A stretch of DNA of 64,000 bases, from positions 1,042,871-1,106,870 of the forward strand of contig SIJG01000040.1 in assembly GCA_023374025.1 (NCBI GenBank), given 5' to 3'. The notes beneath the pieces are model-generated. The model saw only the letters and a list, made by a program, of their open reading frames with translations, made no database searches and was not told where the DNA came from. This DNA comes from Heterodera schachtii. Taxonomy: Eukaryota > Nematoda > Chromadorea > Rhabditida > Heteroderidae. This document shows positions 39,989-51,107 of this stretch, one piece after another. Position numbers and translations under genes: made by a program. How positions within the stretch are numbered: the first letter of the stretch is position 1; every line of letters starts with the position of its first letter.

Positions 39989-42615
39989 TTACTCATCCGA
40001 TAATTTGCGCTTCGTCCCTTTTTTCTCCTCTTCCACAGTGATGTCAACGGCCAATGTCACTTTGTCCCCGTCTTTGTCATAAAATCCTCTGCTTGGGTCC
40101 ATTAATTGCTTAATTATACTCATTTTTAAATGGCTTTAGGAAAGAAAAAGCTCACCGCAAAAGTGATGAAAGTTGGGAATCCCAAATTGTTTAATTTATT
40201 GTTGAAAATGCGGCCATTGAATTGCCCAATTAAATTCTCCGCCCCGCCCTTTTGTGAGACAATTTGAATTGTGGCCGAACATTTGCAACTCCAATTTGCA
40301 TCTTAATTGCCAATTTAAATAATGGGATAATTCACCTTTTGTGCCCACTTTTTGAGCCGGCACATAAAAGGTAAAATGCCAAACATTTTTCGCTGTTGTT
40401 ATTATTCAGATTAATTATCAGTGCCAATATTTTCCATTGAAATCCCTTTATTTGTTTGAATTCGCTGCTCCGTTCACTCAAACAAATCTCTCGCGAAAAC
40501 TCAGACAATTTGCCAATTTCCATCACAATTTTCCCGTTTGTTTTGTTTGGATTTGAATAATCCAATTTCTCCGCATTTTGTTCCTTCACAATGATATCGA
40601 TGGCCAATGTCACTTTGTCTTCATTTTTGTCGTAAAACCCTTTTTCCTGGTCCATTAAATCCTTAATTAGGGTCAATTATAAAGTAAAAGGCATCCCTTA
40701 ATTACCCCTTACAGAAAAAGTAATGAAATTTGAGAAGCCCAAAGTGTTCATTTTGTTGTTAAAAATGTGATCATTGCGTTTTCCAATTAAATGCTCCGTT
40801 CCTCGCATTTGAGAAATAATTCGAAATGTCGCTGAACATTTGCAATTCCATTTAGTGTCTTAATGAAAATAATTAAATAAAAAATAATTGATTACCATTA
40901 ATTAACATTAATGATCATTATCCCACCTTCTCTTGGCGCAGAGCACCTAAGGAAAAAGCCCAAACACTTTTCGGTGGTGCCATTTCCGTTTTTCGTCGTA
41001 TTTATTTTGGCACATATTTTCCACGGAAGTGCCTTTATGTGCACTTTGCCTTTGCTAAGTCGGCAATTTCCCTCGTCCCTTCGCGCAAATCGAGAAAATT
41101 TCGTAATTTCCAACGCGAGTGTTCCTGCGTTTCCCTTGGGTGTATTATTCCATGCGGAAATCCGTGCGTGGCTTGGAAATGCCACCGGAGACAAAAGGCC
41201 AGGCAAATGGAACTGACAAATGCCGACAGATTCCTCTGGTGTTAAAACGCCAGAAGGAACTGCGAAAAAAATATTTAAAAAATATATTTTTTAAATTATG
41301 AATAGTGCATTCAATTAATGCACAGGCAATTTCTTCATAAACTGTGAAAGGCATATGAAACATAGCTTGTTTGGAAGATTCTAGGACGTATCCATTGCAT
41401 ATTTCGCGATTTATTTGCGTTTTGGTTCTTTTTGGGCATTTTTCCAACAAAAAAAAAATTATTTTAAAACGGCCCCCTTATTAAAGCGGCCTTTTTGACC
41501 AAGGTTTGGATGAATTATCGATAATATTAAATTAAATTCTTCCATAATCTACCAATATTTTGCGTAAAATCCTCATATTTGATGAGAGGGAAATGAATTT
41601 TGAAAAGTGCCGGACCAAGCGCAGAACGACGATTCGCAGCGGAACATTCGATGGCTTTTTGACGGCATTTTTCGTCGGCCCAACGGAGTGCCTTAAATGA
41701 GTCAAATGATTTGAACAATAATTTTTATTCGATTTTTAAACATTAATTATTACGCTATTCCAAATTGTGAGTTCCTCGCTGATTCTCAACTGATCACTTT
41801 CGAGTATTTCACACAACATATTCCGGTTAATTTGTGCAAATTCCTCCGATTGCAATAAAATTTTCGCATTTTGGTCAATGAAATCCAAGCAACGAAAAGC
41901 AAAATCCTTAAAAAGGCAATTAAAAAATTAAATTGGGATTAAATTCATTTACAAAAAATTCTTCAAAATCTGTGCCAAAACTTTACATGTTCGCTGAGAA
42001 AACGAGCATGGTCAATGGCAAGGAAAACATTGGACAATTGACCAATTGGATATTCTAAGCAAGCTTTGATCAGACCAGAGATGTTGTACTTTTTGGCTAA
42101 ACACAAAAATGCATTGAATTTAATTTAATTTAATCACAAAATAGGAAATTAATAATCCCATTAAAATTAATTAATTATCCCACCGGCGTAAAGCAATGCC
42201 ATTGCGTTGTCTCCGTTCAGTCCGCTTGAATCTTCCGCATAAATGAAGGTGAGCATCACTCGGAACACTTCTGCTTCAATATCAGGGACAACAATGGGAA
42301 TAACGGCAGAGGCTAATGTTTAAAAAATTAAATAAATATTATTTTATTTATCCGTTTTTCTTACCATTTTCCGCTTTTCCGTTTTGGGAATCAAAACGGA
42401 ACATTGCCTCAAATACGTCGGAAGCGCACTCCAAAATTCGTTTGTGGGCTGGCAAAAGCTTAAAAAGAAAAACAATTCAAAATTTAAATTTATTTTGAGC
42501 CTCAGGCGGTAATTTTTTTAAAAGCCTTTTTTCGTTTTTCAAAACTCACTTCTTTCTTCTCTCCCACCAAAAAATGCACATCCGCTTTCTCGCCCGTGCT
42601 CAACATCAGCTTCAT
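39989..42615 (-). CDS. BTB-BACK-MATH-MATH protein
   Basis: Exons run leftwards from 42615 (in-frame MKLMLSTGEKADVHFLVGEK; the usual upstream MSS..LVDR start lacks an ATG here). BTB exons are at ~42364-42460 (LLPAHKRILECASDVFEAMF) and ~42183-42313 (FRVMLTFIYAEDSSGLNGDN). BACK exons are at ~41988-42097, ~41757-41908 and ~41560-41690 (ALRWADEKCRQKAIECSAAN). MATH 1: ~40898-41250 (GTLALEITKFSRFAR ... LPWKICAKINT) plus ~40710-40862 (CKCSATFRIISQMRGTEHLI). MATH 2: 40340-40677 (KIVMEIGKLSEFSREICLSE ... GFQWKILALI) plus ~40160-40302 (CKCSATIQIVSQKGGAENLI) and 39989-~40115 (DKVTLAVDITVEEEKKGTKR). MATH domains select substrates for CUL3-BTB ubiquitin ligases. Two MATH units suggest an internal exon duplication. 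The lost canonical ATG is the only visible doubt. Confidence 0.75.
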
Positions 42616-42900
42616 CCGATCCACCAAACGTTATGAATAAATATTTCTTATTGAATATTATTGCAGCTGAGAAAAGTTTGATAAATTTTTCTTAAAAACC
42701 CTAAAACAGTACGAAATGTCTGTCTTTTATCGGAGAAGGGAAGAAAAAGTGCAAAATTCTGCAGGAAGGGAAGGCGAAGAAAAGGGAAGTGACCAATGAA
42801 TGAAGAATTAATGAGTGTTGCTGGGTTTTGTGTACCATCCATTAGCATTTGCTATCGATTTTCGCAAGCATTGATTGTTTATGCCCAACAAAAGTCGGTG

Positions 42901-43331
42901 CTTATGGGTAGGGCTGGGAATTTAAGTCACTAAAAATCTTCAAAAAGTCGACTAAAAAAGTCATAAAAAATCGCCAAAAAGTCACAAAAAAGTCATAAAA
43001 AAGGCAAAAAAGTCACGAAAAATTGAAAAAAGTCACAAAAAATCCAAAAAAGCACGTAAAAAAATGCAAAAAAACCCTGATTTGATCGTATTTTAATTGA
43101 GAAAAAATTCAAATTTTGCCTCAAAAAGTCAAAAAAATCACGAAAAAGTCGCAAAAACTCAAAAAAGTCATAAAAATCCCAAAAAGTGTAAAAAAGTCAA
43201 AAAAAGTCATAAAAAATGCATGTTAGAAGCTTCAAACAGAGTTTAGAATACTTTTTAAGTCATTTTAAGACCATTTAGAGTCAGCAAAAAAAAAAAGTCA
43301 TTTGACTTAAATTCCCAGCCCTACTTATGGG
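42901..43331. mobile_element. hAT-type MITE with AAAAAGTCA interior, perfect TIR and 8-bp TSD
   Basis: Element 42909-43323 (415 bp) has 21-bp perfect terminal inverted repeats, TAGGGCTGGGAATTTAAGTC(A) at the left and its complement at the right. It is flanked by perfect 8-bp repeats CTTATGGG (42901-42908 and 43324-43331). The interior is an array of aaaaagtcac/aaaaagtcataaaaaatc words with no coding potential. It lies just upstream of a BTB gene start. Confidence 0.92.
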
Positions 43332-43910
43332 GTGCAATTATTTTAGCACAAAAATCGGAAAATATTCAATAAAAATTGTTACAAAAATATGCAAATTATT
43401 TTTCCATTCCCCTAATTTCTGTTTCATTTTACAATGAGTTTTAATCTGACAAATTTGGAAATATACCTTTTTTGCAATTGAAATCAAATTTGGAGCTTAT
43501 TATCCGAGTCCCTTCCGACTTTTTCCTATTCCGCCGCTTTGACTCAAAAGTCCACAAAATAAGTGGGAAAAAGCCCTCACATCTGCTGGGGGGGGGGCAC
43601 TTGTGCCATATAAATACAAAATTAGGCTTTGCCCGTTACTGTCCGATGACATCAATCAATGGACAGATGCAAATGGTCGTTGGAAATAGTCGGTGGTCAC
43701 CCTTTCGTCCGCTTTTCATTCACCCACCATTCATTCATCCTTTCCTTTATCCCCTCCCTTCTCAGCTTTTGCGACAATTCCCCGCCCCCGCGCCTTTTTT
43801 TTTTTGCGGGACGCGTCATTTTGGCGCCAAACGCTATAAATTTTTTAATTTTGGACAGCCCTTATTTTTGCGATCTCATAAAATTTCAATTCCCATCATA
43901 ACTTGTCACT

Positions 43911-44575
43911 ATGGCGAGCAGTTTGGTGGATAGGATGAAGCTGATGTTGAGCACGGGCGATGGGGCGGACGTTCACTTTTTGGTTGGGAAGGAAAAAGAG
44001 GCGAGTTTTGAAAAACGAAAAAAGGATTGAACAATAGGGTTAACCTAATTAGAGTTACTATTTAACAGTTTTGATATGATAATCTTCAAAAAACTTAAAA
44101 TTCACAAATTGGTGACGAAGCTAAAACAACTTAATTTTGAATTTTTTTTTTTAAAGCTTTTGCCAGCCCACAAACAGATTTTGAAGCATGCTTCCGTTGT
44201 ATTTGAGGCAATGTTTCGTTTTGACTCCCAAAATGGAAAATCGGAAAATGGTATGAAAAACGGATAAATAAAATAATAAAATAAAATTAAATATAATTTT
44301 TAAGCCTCGGCCGACATAACCGTGACTAAAGTGCCTTTGCCAGATGTTGAACCAGCAGCGTTCAAAGTGATGCTCAACTTCATTTACACGGAAGATTTAA
44401 GTGAATTGAATGGACACAATGCCATGGCAGTGCTTTACAGCCGGTGGAAATATTTCAAAAATAATAAATATATTTTTTCATTTTTAAACATTTTTTAGCC
44501 AATAAATACAACATCGCTTTGCTGCTAAAGGCCTTCTTGGACTTTCCAATTAACGAATTGCCAAATGTTTTCATT
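43911..44575 (+). pseudogene. BTB gene truncated after the BTB domain
   Basis: Exon 43911-44000 starts MASSLVDRMKLMLSTGDGAD and ends at a GC donor (GAG^GCGAGT). Exon 44157-44250 reads LLPAHKQILKHASVVFEAMF. Exon 44305-~44451 reads VEPAAFKVMLNFIYTEDLSE LNGHNAM but has one base too many before its donor (agccg instead of gccg). Exon ~44500-44575 reads ANKYNIALLLKAFLDFPINE LPNVF. After F the similarity to its relatives stops abruptly and unrelated sequence follows. BACK and MATH exons are absent. It faces, tail to tail, another truncated BTB gene at 44756, so a rearrangement junction lies between 44575 and 44740. Confidence 0.75.
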
Positions 44576-44755
44576 CGCTTATGGCAAAGCTTGTTTTCCT
44601 CCACCAAAATGTGTGAAATAAAAAATATAAATATTAAAAATAAATAAATTTTCGTCCGTCTAACAAAATGCTCTTTACAAAGAAAATTCATCCCTAAATT
44701 AAATTTAGCCACGATTTAAGGATTTCGCTAATCCCAACCAACAATCGGTCGGATT

Positions 44756-45842
44756 AATGTAAAAAACTACCAATATTTAGCGCAAATTTCTTTGTTGTGA
44801 TCAGTGGGAAACGAATTCTGAACAGTGCCGGACCAAGCGCATCACGACGATTTTCAGCAGAACATTCAATGAGCATTTGAGCACAGCGTTCGTCGGCCCA
44901 ACGAATGGCCTGAAAAAGCAAATGAAATTAGTATTTTAATAGAATAGTTAATTAATTTAAATAGTACAGCATTCCAAATTGTGAGTTCGTCGTTGATTTT
45001 CAATTGGTCACGTTTGATAATTTCGCACAACAAATTTTGGTCAATTTGCAAAAATTCCTCTGATTTTAACAAAGTTTCAGCGTTTTGGTCAATGTAATCC
45101 AAGCAACGACGAGAAAAATCCTTAAAATTAAAAAAAACAATTAAAAATATTTTGTATAAATTTATTTTTTGCACATTTTCGTTGAGAAGACGAGCTTCGA
45201 CAAAGGCAAGGAAAACATTTGGCAATTCATTAATCGGAAAATCCAATAAGGCTTTGACCAGCAAGGAAACGTTGTATTTATTGGCTAAAAATATTTAAAA
45301 ATGAAAAAAATATTTTTTTAAATGTTTCCACCGGCGTAAAGCACTGTCATGGCATTTTGTCCGTTCAATTCACTCAAATCTTCCGCATAAATGAAGCTGA
45401 GCATCACTTTGAACGCTTCTGCTTCAACATCGGTCACCTCAATTACGTGAGGACAGTCGGCAGAGACTAAAATAATATAAAAAAATAAAAATAAAAAATT
45501 CCGATTTTTTTACATTTGGCCATTGCGTTTTTATCGTCAAAACGGAACATCGACTCAAACACATCAGAAGCGAACATCATCACGTATTTGTGTGCTTTCA
45601 AAAGCTAAATAAACTCGGAATAGAAATGAAATGAAAGGAAATATCCATTTGGAGTTTTAAACCAAAAGTATTCACACAAAAAATGAACAAAGGAATTTGT
45701 AAATTATAAATGTGTGAACTTTGGATTAATCAAGTTTTGTGGATTCAACTCGCCTCCTTTTCCTTCCCAACTAAAAAGTGAACGTCCGCCCCTTCGCCAG
45801 TGCTCAACATCAGCTTCAACCGGCCTGCAAATTGCTCGACAT
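44756..45842 (-). pseudogene. BTB-BACK gene in duplication B (broken start, no MATH)
   Basis: Same exon plan as 28243-29143. Exon 1 (from 45842) has lost one base and reads into a stop after MSSNLQAG. Exons 2-4 are open. Exon 5 (~44968-45120) is intact here (DFSRRCLDYIDQNAETLLKS EEF...), unlike copy A. Exon 6 (~44780-44910, AIRWADERCAQMLIECSAEN RRDALGPALFRIRFPLI) has a good acceptor. The duplication ends at ~44735, so the MATH exons are missing. Copies A and B are thus damaged in different places. Confidence 0.75.
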
Positions 45843-46059
45843 TGAAATTTTAAAGAAAAATGGCAATAAAAATTGCTGAATATGGAATTATAAATGAAGT
45901 AAAATCTCTCGTTTTTTTCCAAAAAGGAATTGGTAATGAAAAACTAAAGTTTAACATTTTTAACTTTGATTTACAGAGGTCGATTTGGATTTAATGAATT
46001 GAAATGGGAATAAAGAGGCTTAATGATCTGATTTACACTTTTGCTCCTAAACACAAACA

Positions 46060-48990
46060 TCACGGCTCTTCACACCACAATGACGGCAAGCAGGACTGGG
46101 CGAGTAATTGGCGCGCCCGTGCCTCGGGCACTCCCCGGCGCCGCCGTCGCGGAGTTTGCAGCGGCCATCGGCGCCGTGCCGTACAACAGGCTGGCGCCGG
46201 TGTGAGCGCCCGTTGGTGCTGATGGTGCAGAAACAAAGGCGCGGCGTCACCGCCGCCGACGGAGGAGGAGGACAACTGTTGCTGGTGGTGGTGTTGGAAT
46301 TGCGCAAAAGTTCTGCTATATATAAATAGTATATTGATGATACACCTACATCGTGTTTTGCAGTGTCATGGCAAAACTTATAAAAAAAACTCTGATCAGA
46401 ATGTCCTAATTCTCGATTTAAAGCTTCGGCAACAATTCTGACCACTTTAATGCCATTATTTTTGTCCTATGCCAAATTTATTTAAAAAATCAATAAGCAG
46501 CCCACCTGCTGCTGGTGTTATTAGTAGGGTTGTTGTTGTCGTTGCTGCTGAATTTGTTGTTGGGCCAACAATAGCTGGTGTTGTTGTTCATCAAAATGCC
46601 ACCACCACCACCGATTGCCGGCACATTCGAAAGTGGCATTTGTTGTTGTTGATGAACTACAGCAGCAGCACCACCGATGAAGAGGAGAGGAGGAGGGCAA
46701 TGAGGAAGAAGCAACAGCGGTGGAGGAGGAGGAAGTGGGCACTTGTTGATGATTGGCCAACAAAACCATGCCGGGCTGTGATGGGTTTCGATTGTGCCGA
46801 AAATTCCCATTTCGAAAGAAAAGGGATGGACTCGAAATTTCGATTTGGATTTTGAATCTTAGAACGGCGACGCGACAACATTCTGTATCAACTCTATTTC
46901 TATCCAACTCGGCAGCAGGCTATGTGATTTTGTCAGTGATTATGGAATTTACCACTATTTGGAGGCTGTTAGCCTGTAACTGATTCTGTTCCAATTTCGG
47001 GCACGGTTAATCTCAACACCTGTCGATGTTGCTGCTGAATAGATACTGCTTGGTTGTTGTTGTTGCATCAGAGATGCTTGTTGCTGCACGTGTCGATGTT
47101 GATGGTTGTGCTGTTGCGGTGGTTGTTGTTGTTGCTTTACGAAGTTGCTGAACGCCGACTGTTCCGACCGGGTTATGGCACTGACAGCCGGTCCACCGCC
47201 GGCAGTAGTGGTGCCGATACTGCTTGCCGTTGTTCGCCGATGCAAATGTGCCAATGCGACAAACGCTATTTTGGCATCACGTTCATTGTGCCATTGTTGT
47301 TGCTGGGGAAGTACGTCCGTTTCCAGCTCTTCTTCACTTCCGTCTACCGAATGTTGTTGATCGGAGTTCTGCTGATGGTCGTTCCGATGATGTGTGAGCA
47401 TTAATTTCTTGGTTCTAAAAAATAAGATGATCGGTAATTTGCGTTTCAAGTCGAGAAAACCCTTGTGATGTTAGAATTCAGTCGCAATCATGGTCCATAA
47501 ACTTTATAGCGATTCTCGAATATTATTATCACAACTTTCTTATCACATGATCTGTTGATCAATCGCCAGTTTTTTTTTGCTTCCACCTAATATTCCCGAA
47601 AGGAGTGATCAGAAGAGCAAAATTCAATTTAGTTGCTGATCGGAGGTGATCCGATAATCTGATCACTCACGCCAACCACACGCTTTTGACACCTGAACGT
47701 CAGTGAGCAGGACGCATCCGCGCACGGAAACGGCGCCTCACCAGTATGTGCACGCATGTGCAGCTTTAACGCAGAGCGGGACAGAAAACGTCTGGTACAT
47801 GCGCTGCACTGGAATTGGGACGCATGCGCGTCCGCCTCCTGGTGCGTACGCCGGTGGTCCGCCAGCGTCGTGCGCAGACGGAAGCGGCGTCCGCACGTGT
47901 CGCAGGCGAACGGACGCTCATCTGCTGTGGCGCAAAAGGCAAATTATTATTAAAAAACACTGAAAAAGGCACATAAAACGCCAAAAAGGCAACCCGTCCG
48001 GTGGGATTCGAACCCACGGCTCTTCAAAGCGTGGGAAGGCTCTAGAACTGAACTACGTAGTAGAATCTCTTAATTCATCCATGTGCTTCGACCAAAACGG
48101 AGGGGCCGTCGCCAAATTTGGGCGATTTTTGTCCCATTCAGAGCTACCGACCCGTATGGGTGCGCATGTGCCGTCGCAAGTCCCATGCCCGCTTAAACGG
48201 GCGCGCGCAATGCACACAATGGGACATTGCTTCCTCAGTCCTCCGTTTGCCATGCCGTACCGTGGCATAAACAGCAGCAGAAGTGGACGCCGCCGTCGCA
48301 TCAGCATCAGATGAAGCAGCAAGCAGTTGTCCATCGCTTAATCTGGGAATTTATTACGTATGTTGATGATGTGATTAAATAAACAAATTAATCATGTCAG
48401 AATTTCTGTAGAGCGGTTTTATAGCCGTGAAAAATTTTGGGTTGGGAAATGGAGTGAGTCGTTTCGTCCAAATGCCAGGGCCTCTTTGGTGAGATTGTCC
48501 AAGGCTCTTAACCGATGAGCCATCAATCCACCATTTAGCGGGTGCTTGAGCCAAATCATTTACTTTTATGAAAATTATTCAACAGAAGAGAGAGTGTTGC
48601 ACCCCGAGAATTTTTATAATTTCCTCTCCGATCGCCGACTTAGGGCGCAAAAAAAAAAAATCATTTTTTAAGCACTCCAAAATAGTTTTAAACTTTGAAC
48701 CAATGACAAATCCATCAATTATTTGAGAATGAATTCCCTTTGGACAAGGAGAAAATTTTATTTTCTCATTTTGTGCCTTTGTGAAGAGATGACGTCATCC
48801 TGCGCGTGTGCCATGTCAATGTGTTCGGCAAATGCTTGCGCACCGGCGGCACCAAATGAACCAGCAAATTGTTGTTGTTGTTGCGGTTGAACGGACGAGC
48901 GCGAGGGGGCGGGGGCGGCACGCTGCACAACGGACAGACGAACGAATGCGTGGCATGGGACGACGACGAGGCGGACACTGTCACAACAAT
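46060..48990 (-). pseudogene. PolyQ C2H2 zinc-finger gene, copy B (5'-truncated)
   Basis: Same exon order as 29366-32213. The finger exon at ~47705-47925 is in one open frame across the inter-finger linker (HASQFQCSAC), where copy A has an extra base. But the CPLC exon (~48766-48985) has a 5-nt insertion in its GC-rich loop that shifts it out of frame and destroys the AFAEHIDMAH half of the finger. The last exon (46060-46290) has two compensating one-base changes replacing ~25 residues (ALTPAPACCTARRR instead of ALTPGASLLYGTAP). The first exon of copy A (32874) has no counterpart. It is probably non-functional, or poorly resolved in the assembly. Confidence 0.65.
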
Positions 48991-49434
48991 TTACATGGTA
49001 GCCAGGATTCGGAACTACATTTTATGCATTGGGAGCAGAATTCCATTTTCAAAATTTGGGCGTCGGAATTAGGCTCCCGGACAATCCGTCGGTAAATTAT
49101 ATTAAAAAAATGATAATTTCTATAAATGATCAATTAAATCGAATTATTAAATAATAAAATGTTTAAGAAATATGTAAATTTTATTTATTAAATTTAACAA
49201 TCATTTTCGAAATTTTTGATCAGTGTAATAAATTATTTTTCAAAAAACGCTTTTATTTTTGATTTTAATTGACACTTTCTTTCCCCTTATGAAATGCATA
49301 TCAAAAATGGGTTTTTCTAGAACAATTTGTGTGTTTAACTTCATAAATTCACCCACTCAAGCAAATGATAAGGCCATGGACAAAAATGTTATTTTTTTAA
49401 ACAAATAAATGAGACATTTGAATTAATAATTTTT

Positions 49435-49675
49435 TCAGTTTCCTAGGCCATAACTTTTTTTCTTAATTGGTCAATACATATATTCTTGGTATCAACCAAA
49501 GCTTAAGGTCTCAGGAATTTACAATGAGAAAACCCAAATTCAACTTTTTAGCTATTGCCTGAGATCAGAATTTAGTTATACAAAACTCTATAGAATTTAA
49601 TCTTCCGATTCATACCCAATAATTAAGAAATTGACGAAGAAAGAAAAGAAGTTATGGCCTAAGAAACTGAGAACG
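49435..49675. mobile_element. Fold-back element with CAGTTTC..TAGGCCATAACTT ends
   Basis: Left arm cagtttcctaggccataact followed by ttttttcttaattggtcaat; right arm is its complement (aagttatggcctaagaaactg region at 49652-49674). The arms are ~55 bp with a ~120-bp loop. A relic of one arm lies at 2440-2690. No clear TSD was found. Confidence 0.7.
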
Positions 49676-49854
49676 GTTCACTGATCAGACGCATAAAATA
49701 AATTATAACGTAATTTTTGCCAGTTATAAACTAAATCAAAAGCGGGGATGGGGCGCCGGGGACCCGTTTACGGCGGGGAATAATAATTATTGACTTATCC
49801 GCGACCGCATAAGGTTCGTTCATTTCTCCTTCATTTTTTTCTTTCTTACATTTA

Positions 49855-50760
49855 CTGCGTCCTATGGCACTTTACGCGTCCCATGCCATTTTAAGCGTCC
49901 CGTGTCATTTTAATTTTCCCATGGCATTTTAAGCGTCCCGTGGCATTTTAATTGTCCCATGCCATTTTAAGCGTTCCGTGGCATTTTAATTGTCCCATGG
50001 CATTTTAAGCGTCCCATGGCATTTTTAGCGTCTCATGGCATTTTTCGCGTCCCAGGACATACACTTTACGCGTCGTCACATGGCATTTTACGCGTTCCGA
50101 TGGCATTTTATGCGTGCCATGGAATTTTACGCGTCCCATGGCATTTTAAGTTTCCCATGGCATTTTAAGCGTCCCGTGGCATTTTAATTGTCCCATGCCA
50201 TTTTAAGCGTCCCGTGGCATTTTAATTGTCCCATGGCATTTTAAGCGTCCCATGGCATTTTACGCGTCCCATGGCATTTTAAGTTTCCCATGGCATTTTA
50301 AGCGTCCCGTGGCATTTTAATTGTCCCATGCCATTTTAAGCGTCCCGTGGCATTTTAATTGTCCCATGGCATTTTAAGCGTCCCATGGCATTTTTAGCGT
50401 CTCATGGCATTTTTCGCGTCCCAGGACATACACTTTACGCGTCGTCACATGTCATTTTACGCGTTCCGATGGCATTTTAAGCGTGCCATGGAATTTTACG
50501 CGTCCCATGGCATTTTAAGTTACGCGTCCCATGGCATTTTACGCGTTCCGATGGCATTTTAAGCGTGCCATGGAATTTTACGCGTCCCATGGCATTTTAA
50601 GTTTCCCATGGCATTTTAAACGTCCCATGGCATTTTACGCGTCTCATGGCATTTTAAGCGTGCCATGGCATTTTACGCGTCACATGACATACATTTTAAT
50701 TGTCCCATGGCATTTTACGCGTTCAATGGCAATTTGCGCGTCCTATGTCATTTGGATTCA
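49855..50760. repeat. Minisatellite of CCCATGGCATTTTAAGCGT units with 369-bp higher-order repeat
   Basis: About 45 units of ~20 bp: [cgtccc/tgtccc]atggcatttta with variants (acgcg, agcgt, attgt). A distinctive pair, cccaggacatacactttacg, occurs at ~50051 and ~50420, showing a 369-bp higher-order period. Unit variants appear in the same order in each block. The open frame through it (50531-50812) is a by-product. Its 5' flank (attgacttatccgcgac, ggttcgttcatttctccttc) recurs at 59175-59300 with only two or three units. Confidence 0.9.
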
Positions 50761-50851
50761 TAAAAATTATTTTGAAAATAGAATGATTACCTATTATTTT
50801 TTACCAAAATAAATTTTCGAGTTTTTTATGTATTTCATTCAAAATACCATC

Positions 50852-51053
50852 CTTATGAATAGGGCTGCCAAAAATATGTACAAAAAGTGCTCAAAATATG
50901 CACATAAATATGTAAGAAAATCCCGAAATATGTAAATAAAAGTCCTGATTTTTGTTGGCAAACACAAAAAGAAAGTGTTATTCCCTTATTTAGAACATGG
51001 AGGTCAGGAAAAAAAAATTGTGTTTACATAAAATTGGCAGCCCTACTTATTAA
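50852..51053. mobile_element. Short hAT-type MITE (186 bp)
   Basis: Element 50860-51045 has ends TAGGGCTGCCAA and TTGGCAGCCCTA (perfect 12-bp TIR) and 8-bp flanks cttatgaa/cttattaa (one mismatch). The interior contains aaatatgtac, atatgcacataaatatgtaa words. Confidence 0.85.
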
Positions 51054-51107
51054 ATATCGGTTTGAGGTCCCAAACTCCCAAACTTAAAATTGCATAAAAA
51101 TTGTCGG

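Larger units (their letters stand above)
44735..49228. repeat. Segmental duplication, copy B (~4.5 kb)
   Basis: Partner of 28030-32475. It has an extra ~83-bp insertion (about 48597-48690, gttgcaccccgag...gcactccaaa) absent from copy A. The left edge coincides with loss of the MATH exons of the BTB gene, and the right edge with loss of the first exon of the zinc-finger gene. Confidence 0.9.

Noticed and set aside
49855..50760. CRISPR-like array of ~20-bp repeats
   Set aside because: Units are contiguous and vary gradually, with no unique spacers, in a eukaryotic genome; it is a minisatellite.
50531..50812. Open frame through the minisatellite (MAFYAFRWHFKR...)
   Set aside because: It is produced by the 20-bp tandem units and has no splice or start context.
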